Positions 49,289-57,790 of a stretch of 64,000 nucleotides of DNA are shown here, piece after piece. Source of the DNA: Shimia sp047124445 (GTDB lineage: Bacteria; Pseudomonadota; Alphaproteobacteria; Rhodobacterales; Rhodobacteraceae); contig NZ_CP138921.1 in NCBI RefSeq assembly GCF_047124445.1, positions 620,001 through 684,000 of the forward strand, in the 5' to 3' direction. Each line of letters begins with the position of its first letter. Position 1 is the stretch's first letter. Below the pieces are notes generated by a model. The model ran no database searches. It saw only the letters and a program-made list of their open reading frames with translations, and was not told the DNA's origin. The position numbers and the translations under genes were made by a program.

Positions 49289-49651
49289 TTAGTCGGCGCG
49301 TGGCACCAATGGCGCGTTGTCGCCCTCAGAAGGCGGCAGCAGCGAGTCGCCTGCGCCTGGCAGGGTTGGTGCGGTTTCTTCCGCGGCGGGCGCGGAGGTG
49401 CCCAGACGGTCAAACACCGAGCTGGAAGAAGAGTTGTTGGCTGCGATCACGGTCAGGGCGATCGAGGTACAGATGAACGCGCCAGCGAGGATCCAGGTCA
49501 CGCGGGTCAGCGCGGTGGCTGCTGCGCGGCCGGATACGGCACCGCCGCCGCCGCCCATGCCAAGGCCGCCGCCTTCGGAACGTTGCATCAAAACGACGCC
49601 AATCAGCGCCAGAGCCAGAAGAAGGTGAATGATGAGGACAACGTTTTCCAT
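49289..49651 (-). CDS. secG: Protein translocase subunit SecG
   Basis: 120 aa membrane component of SecYEG. Two helices: about 3-22 (VVLIIHLLLALALIGVVLM) and about 50-72. The cytosolic loop holds QRSEGGGLGMGGGGG, the glycine-rich SecG signature. The long C-terminal tail is low complexity (SAPAAEETAPTLPGAGD). Single gene upstream of pyrG. Confidence 0.93.
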   Translation of the reverse strand: MENVVLIIHLLLALALIGVVLMQRSEGGGLGMGGGGGAVSGRAAATALTRVTWILAGAFICTSIALTVIAANNSSSSSVFDRLGTSAPAAEETAPTLPGAGDSLLPPSEGDNAPLVPRAD

Positions 49652-50078
49652 TGGGACCTGTAAAAGCGAGCGTTCGGAGTTCTAGCGGCGTATGTAGGCA
49701 AGTTTGCCGCGAGGGGCAAGGTGGATTTGCGGGAGTTTGTCCGCAAGTGGGTTCTGGCCGTGCCGGAAGGGGAGAGAAGGGCAGATGGGGGAGGGCGGAA
49801 GATATGAAATGCCCGACGGCATCCAACAGACACCGCCGGGCAGGGATGTACAACGGGTAGGTGCTAAAAAGGCTTTGGCTAAATGCCACCACTCACGGGG
49901 CGGTTTGACTTTTTTCACGGCAAACGAGTCGAGGCATGTGCAAGATGGCACATGAGGCCGGAAAAGCACGCTTCATTTGTTAAGTTGTTTTTCGGTGTCG
50001 TGTGTTTTTCTGCGGTGGTGTTAATACCGCCGCCCTCCAAGGGGCGGGTTTTCCAATCAGCAAGAGACGGTTTGCGTC
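49652..50078. other. 427-bp non-coding gap between secG and the LuxR regulator
   Basis: No convincing reading frame on either strand. It contains a long hairpin at about 49812-49846 (TGCCCG-a-CGG / CCG-c-CGGGCA). At 50030-50052 there is a CCGCCC / GGGCGG hairpin followed by GTTTTC, which could act as a leader terminator for the LuxR gene. Both directions of transcription leave this gap, so it should hold two promoters; I could not fix them. Confidence 0.5.
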
Positions 50079-51239
50079 ATGGACATCGATCATACCCTGA
50101 TTTCCGAGATCTATCGGTCGGCTTCGCTGGAGCCGGCTTTTGTGCCGGCGCTGGCGCGGTTTGCCAGCCGGTATGAGGCGGCCGGCTCGTCACTCCTGAT
50201 CAATGATGTGGTCGAGCCGGTTGTGTCTCGGATCCATTTCAGCCCGCTCGACATCGCTGAAAAGGTTGCGGAATTTATGCGGCTGTTTGGACAGGATGAG
50301 CAAAAAGTTGTGCGCAAGGTGGGCGCGATGAACGAACGCTTTCTGTTTATGTCGGAGGCGGACGCCCTGGAGCTAGGCGATGACATCAGCGCGGGAACAG
50401 CCTGGTCACGCGAGCACATGGGGTTGGACAAACGCTATGCGGCGCGGCTGTCGGTAACGCCGCTGTGGTTTGATTCCATCACGTTGAATTATGCGGTGAA
50501 CCACCCGGGGATCAGTGCCTGGGCCAAAAAGGACGCGCCGGTGTATATGCAGCATTTTGCGGCTGCTTTGGACATGATGCGGCCGTTTCGACTGTTGCAG
50601 GCGCGGTTCAAGGCGGTGAGCGCGGCGCTGGACCGGATGACTTTAGGGGTTGCGGTGGTGGCCCGCGACGGCACCGTGGTGCACCATAATCGGCGGTTTG
50701 GCGATCTGGTGGATCAGCGGGACGGAGTTGCGCTGGATGCGTCGCGGCAGTTGCGGTTTTTTGGCGCCGCAAGACAGCAGGGCAGCCGGTTGATGACGCA
50801 GCTGCAGTCCTTTGCTGGCGGGGACAGGCGTGGCGCGGATCGGGCGCATTTTGTTTTTGAACGACCCAGTGGACGGATGGCTTATGTGGCGTCGCTGTGC
50901 CCGTTGGCGGAATTGATGGATGATGATCCCGCAACGGCGGAGATGGCGGTTCTGGTGATCAAGGATGTGAGTCTAGGGGACCCTATCGAGGTTGACGGGC
51001 TGGCGTCGATATTTGCGCTGACGGAGGCGGAGGCCGAGGTGAGCCGGTTGTTGGTCAATGGCGCGTCGGTGAAGGACATTGCTGCGCAACGTGACGTGAG
51101 TGTGGGCAGCACGCGAAATCAGATTTCTTCGGTGCTGGAGAAGACAGCCTCCAAGTCACAAACCCATTTGATCCGGACGGCCATGAAAGTTGACCTTCCG
51201 GTAGAGCCGGTGCCTGAGGTGCCGGACGAGGACTCCTAG
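50079..51239 (+). CDS. LuxR-type transcriptional regulator
   Basis: 386 aa. The C-terminal LuxR HTH is at about 305-370 (FALTEAEAEVSRLLVNGASV, DIAAQRDVSVGSTRNQI). A PAS-like segment lies around 185-290 (LGVAVVARDGTVVHHNRRFG, then MAVLVIKDVS). The N-terminal 170 residues have no clear family. There is no receiver domain or autoinducer-binding motif. It is 49 nt upstream of the nitrile hydratase genes on the same strand and may regulate them; the ligand is unknown. Confidence 0.85.
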   Translation: MDIDHTLISEIYRSASLEPAFVPALARFASRYEAAGSSLLINDVVEPVVSRIHFSPLDIAEKVAEFMRLFGQDEQKVVRKVGAMNERFLFMSEADALELGDDISAGTAWSREHMGLDKRYAARLSVTPLWFDSITLNYAVNHPGISAWAKKDAPVYMQHFAAALDMMRPFRLLQARFKAVSAALDRMTLGVAVVARDGTVVHHNRRFGDLVDQRDGVALDASRQLRFFGAARQQGSRLMTQLQSFAGGDRRGADRAHFVFERPSGRMAYVASLCPLAELMDDDPATAEMAVLVIKDVSLGDPIEVDGLASIFALTEAEAEVSRLLVNGASVKDIAAQRDVSVGSTRNQISSVLEKTASKSQTHLIRTAMKVDLPVEPVPEVPDEDS

Positions 51240-51288
51240 AACTGCGCGCTCTCTGGACAGAAGTGGGTGCCGGTGGCAGGGTGCGGCC

Positions 51289-51903
51289 ATGCCTCATGAT
51301 CATGACCACCCGCATTCACACCTGCCATCGGACCCCGCGCTTCGGGTCAAGGCATTGGAAACTCTATTGACCGACAAAGGCTTGGTTGATCCAGCCGCCT
51401 TGGACGCCATCATCGATCTCTACCAAAACAAAATTGGCCCGCAGAATGGCGCGCAAGTGGTGGCGAAGATGTGGTGCGATCCGGACTTTCACCGTCAGAT
51501 GATCGAAGACCCGATGCCCACGCTTCAGGAGATGGGGCTCTATGGGCGGCAGGGGGAGCACATGGTGTTTGTCGAGAACACCGACGCGGTCCACAACATG
51601 GTCGTCTGCACACTGTGCAGTTGTTACCCGTGGCCTTTGCTGGGCATTCCGCCGGGCTGGTACAAATCGGACGCCTATCGGGCGCGGGCGGTGCGTGAGC
51701 CGCGCGCCGTGTTGGCGGAGTTTGGTGTGAGTTTGCCGGCGCGCAAAAAAGTGCGGGTCTGGGACAGCACGGCGGAAGTGCGCTATCTGGTGGTGCCTCA
51801 GCGGCCTGCGGGGACAGAGGGCATGTCCGAGGAAGACTTGGCGGCACTGGTCACACGTGACAGCATGATTGGCACCGCCTTAGCACAGGAGCCGGGCGCA
51901 TGA
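51289..51903 (+). CDS. nthA: Nitrile hydratase alpha subunit, cobalt type
   Basis: Hydrates nitriles to amides. 204 aa. The metal-binding claw is VCTLCSC with C107, C110 and C112; Thr at 108 is the hallmark of cobalt (Ser in iron) enzymes. C110 and C112 are the residues oxidised in the family. The N-terminus MPHDHDHPHSH has five histidines in 11 residues, suggesting metal recruitment. It overlaps the beta gene by ATGA. Confidence 0.95.
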   Translation: MPHDHDHPHSHLPSDPALRVKALETLLTDKGLVDPAALDAIIDLYQNKIGPQNGAQVVAKMWCDPDFHRQMIEDPMPTLQEMGLYGRQGEHMVFVENTDAVHNMVVCTLCSCYPWPLLGIPPGWYKSDAYRARAVREPRAVLAEFGVSLPARKKVRVWDSTAEVRYLVVPQRPAGTEGMSEEDLAALVTRDSMIGTALAQEPGA

Positions 51904-52577
51904 GCCGTATTCACGACATGGGCGGACGTCTGGGCACCGGGGCTGTGGACCCGCGGGATGGCTATGACTTTGGCGAGGCCAAGGACTGGCACAAGCGTGC
52001 CTTGGCGCTGAATGTGGCCTGCGGCTTTCTGGGACAGTGGAATATCGATGCCTCGCGCCATGCGCGCGAGCTGCTGGACCCGCAGGATTACACGGCATTC
52101 AGCTACTACGAAAAATGGATGGGCGGCCTCGCGGATCTGATGGTGGATCGCGGTGTTGTGACAGTGGAGGAATTGGCCAGCGGGCAGGCGGCGGGGGTAT
52201 CACCGGTCTCCGAGCGGGCGGCCAAACCCGAAACAGTTGAGGCGGTGCTGATGAATGGGAGTCCCTATACGCGGGAGGCAGCGGCGCCGGTGTTTGAGGT
52301 GGGGGCAAAGGTGACGACCCGTCGCCCCGCGCGCAATGTGGCGGTGCCGGGCGGACATACGCGGTTGCCAGCTTATGCGGCGGGCGCTGTTGGCGAGGTT
52401 GTATTGCAGCATGGTGCGCATGTGTTTCCCGACAGCAATGCGCATTTTCAGGGGGAGGCTGCCGAGCGGCTTTATGCGGTGCGCTTTACGGCGCAGGAAT
52501 TGTGGGGCGCAGAGGCGGACCCGCGGGACGAGGTCGTGCTGGACCTGTGGGAGAGCTATCTGGAGCCGGTGGCGTGA
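51900..52577 (+). CDS. nthB: Nitrile hydratase beta subunit
   Basis: Partner of the alpha subunit. 225 aa. It starts SRIHDMGGRLGTGAVD, the family N-terminal signature. The C-terminal SH3-like domain carries FEVGAKVTTRRPARN, GHTRLPAYAAGAVGEVV and VRFTAQELWGAEADPRD. Its stop overlaps the GTG start of the accessory gene. Confidence 0.95.
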   Translation: MSRIHDMGGRLGTGAVDPRDGYDFGEAKDWHKRALALNVACGFLGQWNIDASRHARELLDPQDYTAFSYYEKWMGGLADLMVDRGVVTVEELASGQAAGVSPVSERAAKPETVEAVLMNGSPYTREAAAPVFEVGAKVTTRRPARNVAVPGGHTRLPAYAAGAVGEVVLQHGAHVFPDSNAHFQGEAAERLYAVRFTAQELWGAEADPRDEVVLDLWESYLEPVA

Positions 52578-52906
52578 TCTGGTGCGGAGACAAGCCGGAA
52601 CCGGCGTTTTCGGAGCCGTGGCACGCGCAGGTCTTTGCGATCACGGTGGCGCTCAACGAAGCGGGCCATTTTGAATGGTCGGCTTGGGCGGAGCGCTTTG
52701 GCGCAACCTTGAAAGCCCACGGGCTGGCTAAGGAATTGGATGGCGGCGAAGATTATTTCAACGCGTGGTTGGAGACGCTGGAAGGGTTTCTGGCGGAGAC
52801 CGGCATGGCCGAGACGGGCACGCTTCAGCAGTTAAAAACGGCGTGGACAGAGGCTTATCTCTCCACGCCGCATGGTCAGCCAGTTAATTTGGTAGGCGCC
52901 AGTTAA
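52574..52906 (+). CDS. Nitrile hydratase accessory protein (cobalt activator)
   Basis: 110 aa homologous to the N-terminal part of the beta subunit, the P14K/NhlE-type chaperone that swaps cobalt-loaded alpha subunit into the enzyme. FSEPWHAQVFAITVALNEAG, FEWSAWAERFGATLKAHGLA and YFNAWLETLEGFLAETG are characteristic. GTG start overlaps nthB by four bases. The C-terminus (VNLVGAS, stop TAA) is altered by a 19-bp tandem duplication; the unduplicated sequence would end VNLVG at a TAG. No amidase gene follows. Confidence 0.9.
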   Translation: MIWCGDKPEPAFSEPWHAQVFAITVALNEAGHFEWSAWAERFGATLKAHGLAKELDGGEDYFNAWLETLEGFLAETGMAETGTLQQLKTAWTEAYLSTPHGQPVNLVGAS

Positions 52907-52916
52907 TTTGGTAGGC
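52879..52916. repeat. 19-bp perfect tandem duplication at the 3' end of the nitrile hydratase operon
   Basis: GCCAGTTAATTTGGTAGGC occurs at 52879-52897 and again at 52898-52916 with no mismatch. It straddles the stop codon of the accessory gene. Confidence 0.95.
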
Positions 52917-52921
52917 TAGGT

Positions 52922-53797
52922 TTAGCGCGAGGCGCCAAAAGAGCCGACATGGGTGCCGTCGGAGCCGTATAGGGCAAAGGTTGCGCCGATTTCATCCGCG
53001 TTTGGGCCATAGAAGCTGCCCGTTGCGGTGCCCACATTGGACGACGACGTCAGGTAGCCTTGGAAATCGGAACCGTCAACAATTCCAAAGCCTGAGAAAT
53101 TCAGGGACTCGTTGTGGCGGCTGCCTTTGACGCCGAACAAATCTGTCGTGATTGTATCTGAACTATTGATTGACATTGTAACGAAGTCGGTGGTGGAGAC
53201 ATTTACGTCGAACTCTGTTGCGTAAAGTGATCCGTCGTTGAGGTCCGCGACGCCGACACCCTTGCCGCGGTACGTGGCTGAACCGCTGCTTGGCATCTCG
53301 GCCCGATTGGTCGTAGCGCCAAAGGTTCCGGCACCAATAGAACCCGAGGTGTTGCTGTCTGCATCAATCCACGCGCCATAGCTCAGGTGGTCCAGTCCGG
53401 CGGAATCGGGATTTGAGAAATAGGCGAGAGAGCGGTCGGATAGGCTGGTCAGTACCGCGAGGTGTTCCGAGACTTCGACGGTTCCGTCATTGCGTGTGTC
53501 AATATTGAAGCTGGAGTTGCCAGCCTTAACCTGTGTTGCGACCTGTTCACCGTTCTCGAAGGTGGCTGTCAGCGTGCTGTCCTTGGCTTCGCTTGGTGAG
53601 CCAGCGTCAATGTCACCGGTGGAATCGTCTCGAGTAAATGAAGCCGTATGCGCGGTGCCTTGTAGCACAATATCACCATTTTCAGGCCGGTCTGCCATGC
53701 TGGTAAAGGGGACAGCTGACGTCGACCCACCGCCGCAAGCGGCCAATGTCGACAGAAGAAGCGCTGCTGTGGCAAGTTTTTTTGGCTGAGAAAGCAT
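52922..53797 (-). CDS. TbpB-like surface lipoprotein, copy A
   Basis: 291 aa lipoprotein: signal peptide with lipobox LAAC, C21 lipidated. The body is beta-strand-rich and ends in the TbpB-type beta-barrel pattern: ATYRGKGVGVADL, LNFSGFGIVDG, ATGSFYGPNADEIGATFAL and the terminal VGSFGASR. Such 8-strand domains occur in Slam-exported surface lipoproteins and in transferrin-binding protein-like periplasmic proteins of alphaproteobacteria. A perfect CtrA box lies 70 nt upstream. The ligand is unknown. Confidence 0.8.
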   Translation of the reverse strand: MLSQPKKLATAALLLSTLAACGGGSTSAVPFTSMADRPENGDIVLQGTAHTASFTRDDSTGDIDAGSPSEAKDSTLTATFENGEQVATQVKAGNSSFNIDTRNDGTVEVSEHLAVLTSLSDRSLAYFSNPDSAGLDHLSYGAWIDADSNTSGSIGAGTFGATTNRAEMPSSGSATYRGKGVGVADLNDGSLYATEFDVNVSTTDFVTMSINSSDTITTDLFGVKGSRHNESLNFSGFGIVDGSDFQGYLTSSSNVGTATGSFYGPNADEIGATFALYGSDGTHVGSFGASR

Positions 53798-53866
53798 AGT
53801 GATTCCGAAGGTTAGTAAAAATTCGGATCACCCTTAACGTGTGTCCTTGCCAAGTGCACGAATGGT

Positions 53867-53882
53867 TTAATCTTTGGTTAAC
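53867..53882 (+). promoter_or_regulatory. Perfect CtrA box upstream of TbpB-like lipoprotein A
   Basis: TTAA-TCTTTGG-TTAAC, 70 nt before the start codon of the leftward gene at 53797. The orientation relative to the gene is reversed compared with the site at 40677. Confidence 0.6.
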
Positions 53883-53993
53883 CAGCAGGGGGCTGTGGGG
53901 GGGGGCGTAGGGTTAGCTCGATTGTCCACCGGATCGGAGTACAACGCGTGCACCGGTGTCTGGGTGGTTAAAGGGGGCAGGCCGCCGATCGGA

Positions 53994-54926
53994 TCAGCGT
54001 GAGGCGCCAAAGGCCCCGATGTGGGTTGTGTCGCCCGCTTCCAGCATGAAGGTGCCGCCAAATTCTTCGGCACCGGAGCCAAAGAACTGTCCGTCAGCGG
54101 TGCCGGCCAGGTCGGCAGAGGTGATATCGGCCGTGACCCGGGAGCCGGAAATCGTGCCCGTGCCGGAGAAATTCAGGTCGTCCACGTAAACCGATTCATC
54201 ATTGTGGGTCTGGTTGGCGATTAAGGTGTTTGAGCTCTCAATTCGGACGGTTCTGAAGTCGGATGTGGACATGGTGATGTCGAAATCGGTGACGTTGATT
54301 CCGCCAAGTTCTTGATCGTAGTAACCAAAGCCTTTGCCGCGGTAGGTCGCTTCGCCACTGACGGGCATGGCAGCCTCCGGGGTGTTCGCGCCGTAAGCCC
54401 CCACGCCGACCGTTGCACCTGTGTCGGTCCCGTCGGCCATCCATCTGCCGTAGCTCATGTGGTCCATACCAAGCGCGCTTGGGCGCACAAACCGCGCGGC
54501 GGCTTCATTGGGACCGCCCCACATAATCTGGCCCCAATAGGAGTCCTCCGTGGAAAACTCGTCACCTTGCCGCGTGTCGATGGCAAACCCTCGATCCCCC
54601 GCCGCCAGATGCGTGGCGACTGGCTGGCCGTTTTCGTAGGTGATCACCATCGTGCCGTCGATGGCAGCGCTGCCTGGACCCATGTACTCGTCATATTCGC
54701 TGATTGAGCCGTTATAGAGCCCCTGGGCCGGCTCCCGGCGGATACGTGCAATGCGCGCTTGGCCCTGTAGCGCGACCGCGCCGTCTTCGGGCAGCTCGGT
54801 GCGGCTGGTAAAGGCGTCGGCTTCGGGCAGGACGATGGATGTTGGGGGCGGGGGCGCGCTGCTGCAGGCAGACAAAACGATCAGGACAAGCGGGGCAATG
54901 GGCGCGCGCAGGAAAGGTGAGGGCAT
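53994..54926 (-). CDS. TbpB-like surface lipoprotein, copy B
   Basis: 310 aa from the ATG at 54926; a TTG six codons earlier would spoil the signal. Lipobox LSAC, C21. Shares block-by-block layout with copy A: GAVALQGQARIARI, VITYENGQPVATHLAAG, LGMDHMSYGRWM, ATYRGKGFGYYD, LNFSGTG, ADGQFFGSGAEEFGGTFML and HIGAFGASR. Tandem, same direction, 196-nt gap. Clearly a paralogue that has diverged. No CtrA box was found before this copy. Confidence 0.8.
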   Translation of the reverse strand: MPSPFLRAPIAPLVLIVLSACSSAPPPPTSIVLPEADAFTSRTELPEDGAVALQGQARIARIRREPAQGLYNGSISEYDEYMGPGSAAIDGTMVITYENGQPVATHLAAGDRGFAIDTRQGDEFSTEDSYWGQIMWGGPNEAAARFVRPSALGMDHMSYGRWMADGTDTGATVGVGAYGANTPEAAMPVSGEATYRGKGFGYYDQELGGINVTDFDITMSTSDFRTVRIESSNTLIANQTHNDESVYVDDLNFSGTGTISGSRVTADITSADLAGTADGQFFGSGAEEFGGTFMLEAGDTTHIGAFGASR

Positions 54927-55027
54927 ACAGGAACCAATAATCAAAAGAATATCAGCACAACCTTAGTGCGTCCTTTGGATAAGTAAATTGCTTTGTAGGT
55001 TAAGCGGTGTGGCGCCGGGAAGGTGGT

Positions 55028-55423
55028 CTACGCCTCGACGTCGTCCACATCCACCTGGCCGGTCAACATGCGGCGCACGATGGACCAGCCAAGGCCGATG
55101 CCCAAAACAATGGAGAGTGCCAGAATGGCGAGCCAGATGTTTACGGCGCCATTGTCGAGGCTTAGCATGTTGTAATCGTGTAAAACCCAGGCGACGGCTG
55201 CGAGCACGGCGAGGACCACGGTCATGCCGAAGGCGCCAATGGAACGCAGGGTGGCGCGCAGGTAGATGACGTAGCCGATCAACAGCAGCAGGCCCAGAAG
55301 TACCGTCAGGGGCAGTTCTTCGACGTAGTTGGCGCGGGCCCAGACGACATAGTTATAGTCGGTTGGGTTGTAGGTTGCTGCCAAAAGCAGAAAGGCGATC
55401 AGCCAACGTAACAAGAGCCCCAT
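55028..55423 (-). CDS. DUF6524 family membrane protein
   Basis: 131 aa from the ATG at 55423 with GAGGGGAC upstream; a longer frame overlapping purA is rejected. Four hydrophobic helices. The N-terminus LLRWLIAFLLLAATYNPTDY with NYVVWA and the YLRATLRSIGAFG segment are what I recall from DUF6524. The tail is acidic (VDVDDVEA). Divergent from purA. Function unknown. Confidence 0.75.
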   Translation of the reverse strand: MGLLLRWLIAFLLLAATYNPTDYNYVVWARANYVEELPLTVLLGLLLLIGYVIYLRATLRSIGAFGMTVVLAVLAAVAWVLHDYNMLSLDNGAVNIWLAILALSIVLGIGLGWSIVRRMLTGQVDVDDVEA

Positions 55424-55574
55424 CTCTGTCCCCTCAGATGTCTTGCCTGTCTTTTTCGGCAATCCTCGCGCAAAAAGGCGGGTTCTGTCCAGCCTGCGAC
55501 AGCTTTTGTGGTTTCCCAAGCCAAACAACATGGCTACAAGGGCGCGGGTTTGAACTCTCTGCAAAGGACCGGAT

Positions 55575-56888
55575 ATGGCCAATGTTGTTGTTGTAGGCGC
55601 TCAGTGGGGCGACGAAGGGAAAGGCAAGATCGTTGACTGGCTCAGCGAACGTGCCGATGTCATCGCGCGTTTCCAAGGTGGGCATAACGCTGGCCATACG
55701 CTGGTGATCGACAGCAAGGTATACAAGCTGCACGCGCTGCCGTCCGGCGTTGTGCGCGGTGGCAAACTGTCCGTGATCGGCAATGGCGTTGTGCTGGACC
55801 CGTGGCACCTGGTGAAAGAGATTGCGACCGTGCGCGAGCAGGGCGTGGATATTTCGCCTGAGACGCTGATGATTGCGGAAAACACGCCGCTGATCATGCC
55901 ATTCCACGGCGAGCTGGACCGCGCGCGTGAGGAAGCCGCCTCAAAAGGCACCAAGATTGGCACCACCGGTCGTGGCATTGGTCCGGCTTATGAAGACAAA
56001 GTGGGCCGCCGGGCGATCCGTGTGGCTGACCTGGCGGATGAGGCGACTCTGGAAGCGCGCGTGGACCGTGCGTTGCAGCACCACGATCCGCTGCGCAAAG
56101 GTCTGGGCGTCGAGCCGATTGATCGCGATGCGTTGATTGTGCAGCTCAAAGAGATTGCCAAAGAGATTCTGCCCTATGCGGCGCCGGTTTGGAAAGTGCT
56201 GAACGAGAAGCGCAAAGCCGGTAAGCGGATCCTGTTTGAAGGCGCGCAGGGCGCGTTGTTGGACATCGATTTTGGCACCTATCCGTTTGTGACGTCGTCG
56301 AACGTGATTGCCGGTCAGGCAGCAACGGGTGTGGGTATTGGTCCGGGCTCCATCGATTATGTGCTGGGCATTGTGAAAGCCTACACCACGCGTGTGGGCG
56401 AAGGCCCGTTCCCAACCGAGTTGCTGGATGCGGATGGCAACCCGGATGCGGATGGCGAGCGTCTTGGAACCCGTGGCCATGAGTTTGGCACCACCACCGG
56501 CCGTCAGCGTCGTTGTGGCTGGTTTGATGCCGCTCTGGTGCGCCAGACCTGCGCGACCTCCGGCATCAAAGGCATCTGCCTGACCAAGCTGGACGTGCTG
56601 GACGGTTTTGAGAAGCTGAAGATTTGCGTGGGCTATGAGCTGGACGGCGAAACGTTGGATTACCTGCCAACGGCAGCAGATCAGCAGGCGCGGTGTAAGC
56701 CGATCTATGAAGAGATTGATGGCTGGTCCGAGACCACCGAAGGTGCACGCAGCTGGAACGATCTGCCAGCCAATGCGGTGAAATACGTGAAACGCGTGGA
56801 AGAGCTGATCGAGTGCCCTGTGGCGCTGTTGTCGACCAGCCCGGAGCGCGAAGATACCATTCTGGTCACCGATCCATTTGCCGATTGA
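55575..56888 (+). CDS. purA: Adenylosuccinate synthetase
   Basis: Joins IMP and aspartate with GTP in AMP synthesis. 437 aa. GTP-site QWGDEGKGKIVDW (9-21), the catalytic Asp in GDEGKGK, HAGHTLVID, TGRGIGPAYEDKVGRRAI, FEGAQGALLDIDFGTYPFVT and GTRGHEFGTTTGRQRRCGW are all visible. DUF2842 follows 28 nt later. Confidence 0.97.
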   Translation: MANVVVVGAQWGDEGKGKIVDWLSERADVIARFQGGHNAGHTLVIDSKVYKLHALPSGVVRGGKLSVIGNGVVLDPWHLVKEIATVREQGVDISPETLMIAENTPLIMPFHGELDRAREEAASKGTKIGTTGRGIGPAYEDKVGRRAIRVADLADEATLEARVDRALQHHDPLRKGLGVEPIDRDALIVQLKEIAKEILPYAAPVWKVLNEKRKAGKRILFEGAQGALLDIDFGTYPFVTSSNVIAGQAATGVGIGPGSIDYVLGIVKAYTTRVGEGPFPTELLDADGNPDADGERLGTRGHEFGTTTGRQRRCGWFDAALVRQTCATSGIKGICLTKLDVLDGFEKLKICVGYELDGETLDYLPTAADQQARCKPIYEEIDGWSETTEGARSWNDLPANAVKYVKRVEELIECPVALLSTSPEREDTILVTDPFAD

Positions 56889-56916
56889 TCGCGTAAGCCT
56901 CTGAAAGGAGACTGAC

Positions 56917-57159
56917 ATGGCATTGAGTTACAAAGGCCGTCGCCGCGTGGCGCTTCTGGTGCTGGTGGTGGGCCTGCCGATCTACATTCTGGTGGCCTCT
57001 GTGCTGGCAACCACCATTGCACCGGACTCGGTGTTGGTGACGTTGTTGCTGTATGTCGGTTTGGGGATTGTGTGGATCTTGCCGTTTAAGTCGGTGTTCA
57101 AAGGCATCGGGCAAGAAGACCCGAATGCCACTCCACGACGGTTCGACGACGATCCCTAA
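56917..57159 (+). CDS. DUF2842 family membrane protein
   Basis: 80 aa, two transmembrane helices (about 11-33 and 40-60) and a cytosolic acidic tail EDPNATPRRFDDDP. The YKGRRRVALLVLVVGLPIYI start and WILPFKSVFKGI are typical of DUF2842, a family confined to alphaproteobacteria as far as I know. AAAGGAG precedes the ATG at 56917. Probably co-transcribed with purA. No function known. Confidence 0.82.
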   Translation: MALSYKGRRRVALLVLVVGLPIYILVASVLATTIAPDSVLVTLLLYVGLGIVWILPFKSVFKGIGQEDPNATPRRFDDDP

Positions 57160-57274
57160 AGCGGATTTGCAGAAAGATAGCAGGCGGCGGCACTTTGGTG
57201 TCGCCGTTTTGCGTTTTTGAGGGTGTGCGGATGTGGAGACTTGCGGCGTCGCGTCGCGCGCGGGAGAGTTGGGC

Positions 57275-57742
57275 ATGGCTGAGTTGATCCCACGTGCGTC
57301 TTATTCTTATCGGGATGATCCCGCTGTGCCACCGTTTGAGGACAGCGGACCGGTGGCGGTGATGGACGGCGATTGTGCTCTGTGCAGTTTTGGGGCGCGG
57401 ACGATTGCGCGGTTTGATCGGGATGAGGTGTTTCGGATCTGTCCGGGTCAGACCGAATTGGGCACGGCTTTGTTGGCACATTACGGGCTAAAGCCTGATG
57501 ATCCGGAAAGCTGGTTGTTGATTGTCGACGGGCAGGCCTATGGCTCGCTTGAGGCGATTATCCGTGTTGGACAAGCGGTTGGCGGTGTTGGGCATGGGCT
57601 GCAGGTGTTGCGGATTTTGCCGCGCGGGGTGCAGGATTGGATCTACCGCCGGATTGCGCGCAATCGGTATGCGATGTTTGGCAAAGGGGATATGTGCGCC
57701 TTGCCGGATGAACGGTTGCGCAAACGGTTGCTGCAAAAATGA
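57275..57742 (+). CDS. DCC family thiol-disulfide oxidoreductase-like protein
   Basis: 155 aa from the ATG at 57275 (GGAG 8 nt upstream). The defining motif is VMDGDCALCSFGARTIARFD (DxxC-x2-C), a thioredoxin-like active site of DUF393. Further conserved blocks are WLLIVDGQAYGSLEAIIRVG and VQDWIYRRIARNRYAMFG. Its substrate is unknown. It ends at a symmetric terminator shared with the convergent acidic-protein gene. Confidence 0.85.
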   Translation: MAELIPRASYSYRDDPAVPPFEDSGPVAVMDGDCALCSFGARTIARFDRDEVFRICPGQTELGTALLAHYGLKPDDPESWLLIVDGQAYGSLEAIIRVGQAVGGVGHGLQVLRILPRGVQDWIYRRIARNRYAMFGKGDMCALPDERLRKRLLQK

Positions 57743-57769
57743 AAAGCCCGATCGGATGATCGGGCTTTT
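57742..57769. terminator. Bidirectional terminator
   Basis: AAAAGCCCGATC-GGAT-GATCGGGCTTTT, a perfect 12-bp stem that gives a T run on both strands. Confidence 0.92.
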
Positions 57770-57790
57770 GCTTTGCAATTTTTGGTGCTT

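Noticed and set aside
49652..50078. tRNA gene
   Set aside because: No T-loop or acceptor stem; only simple hairpins.
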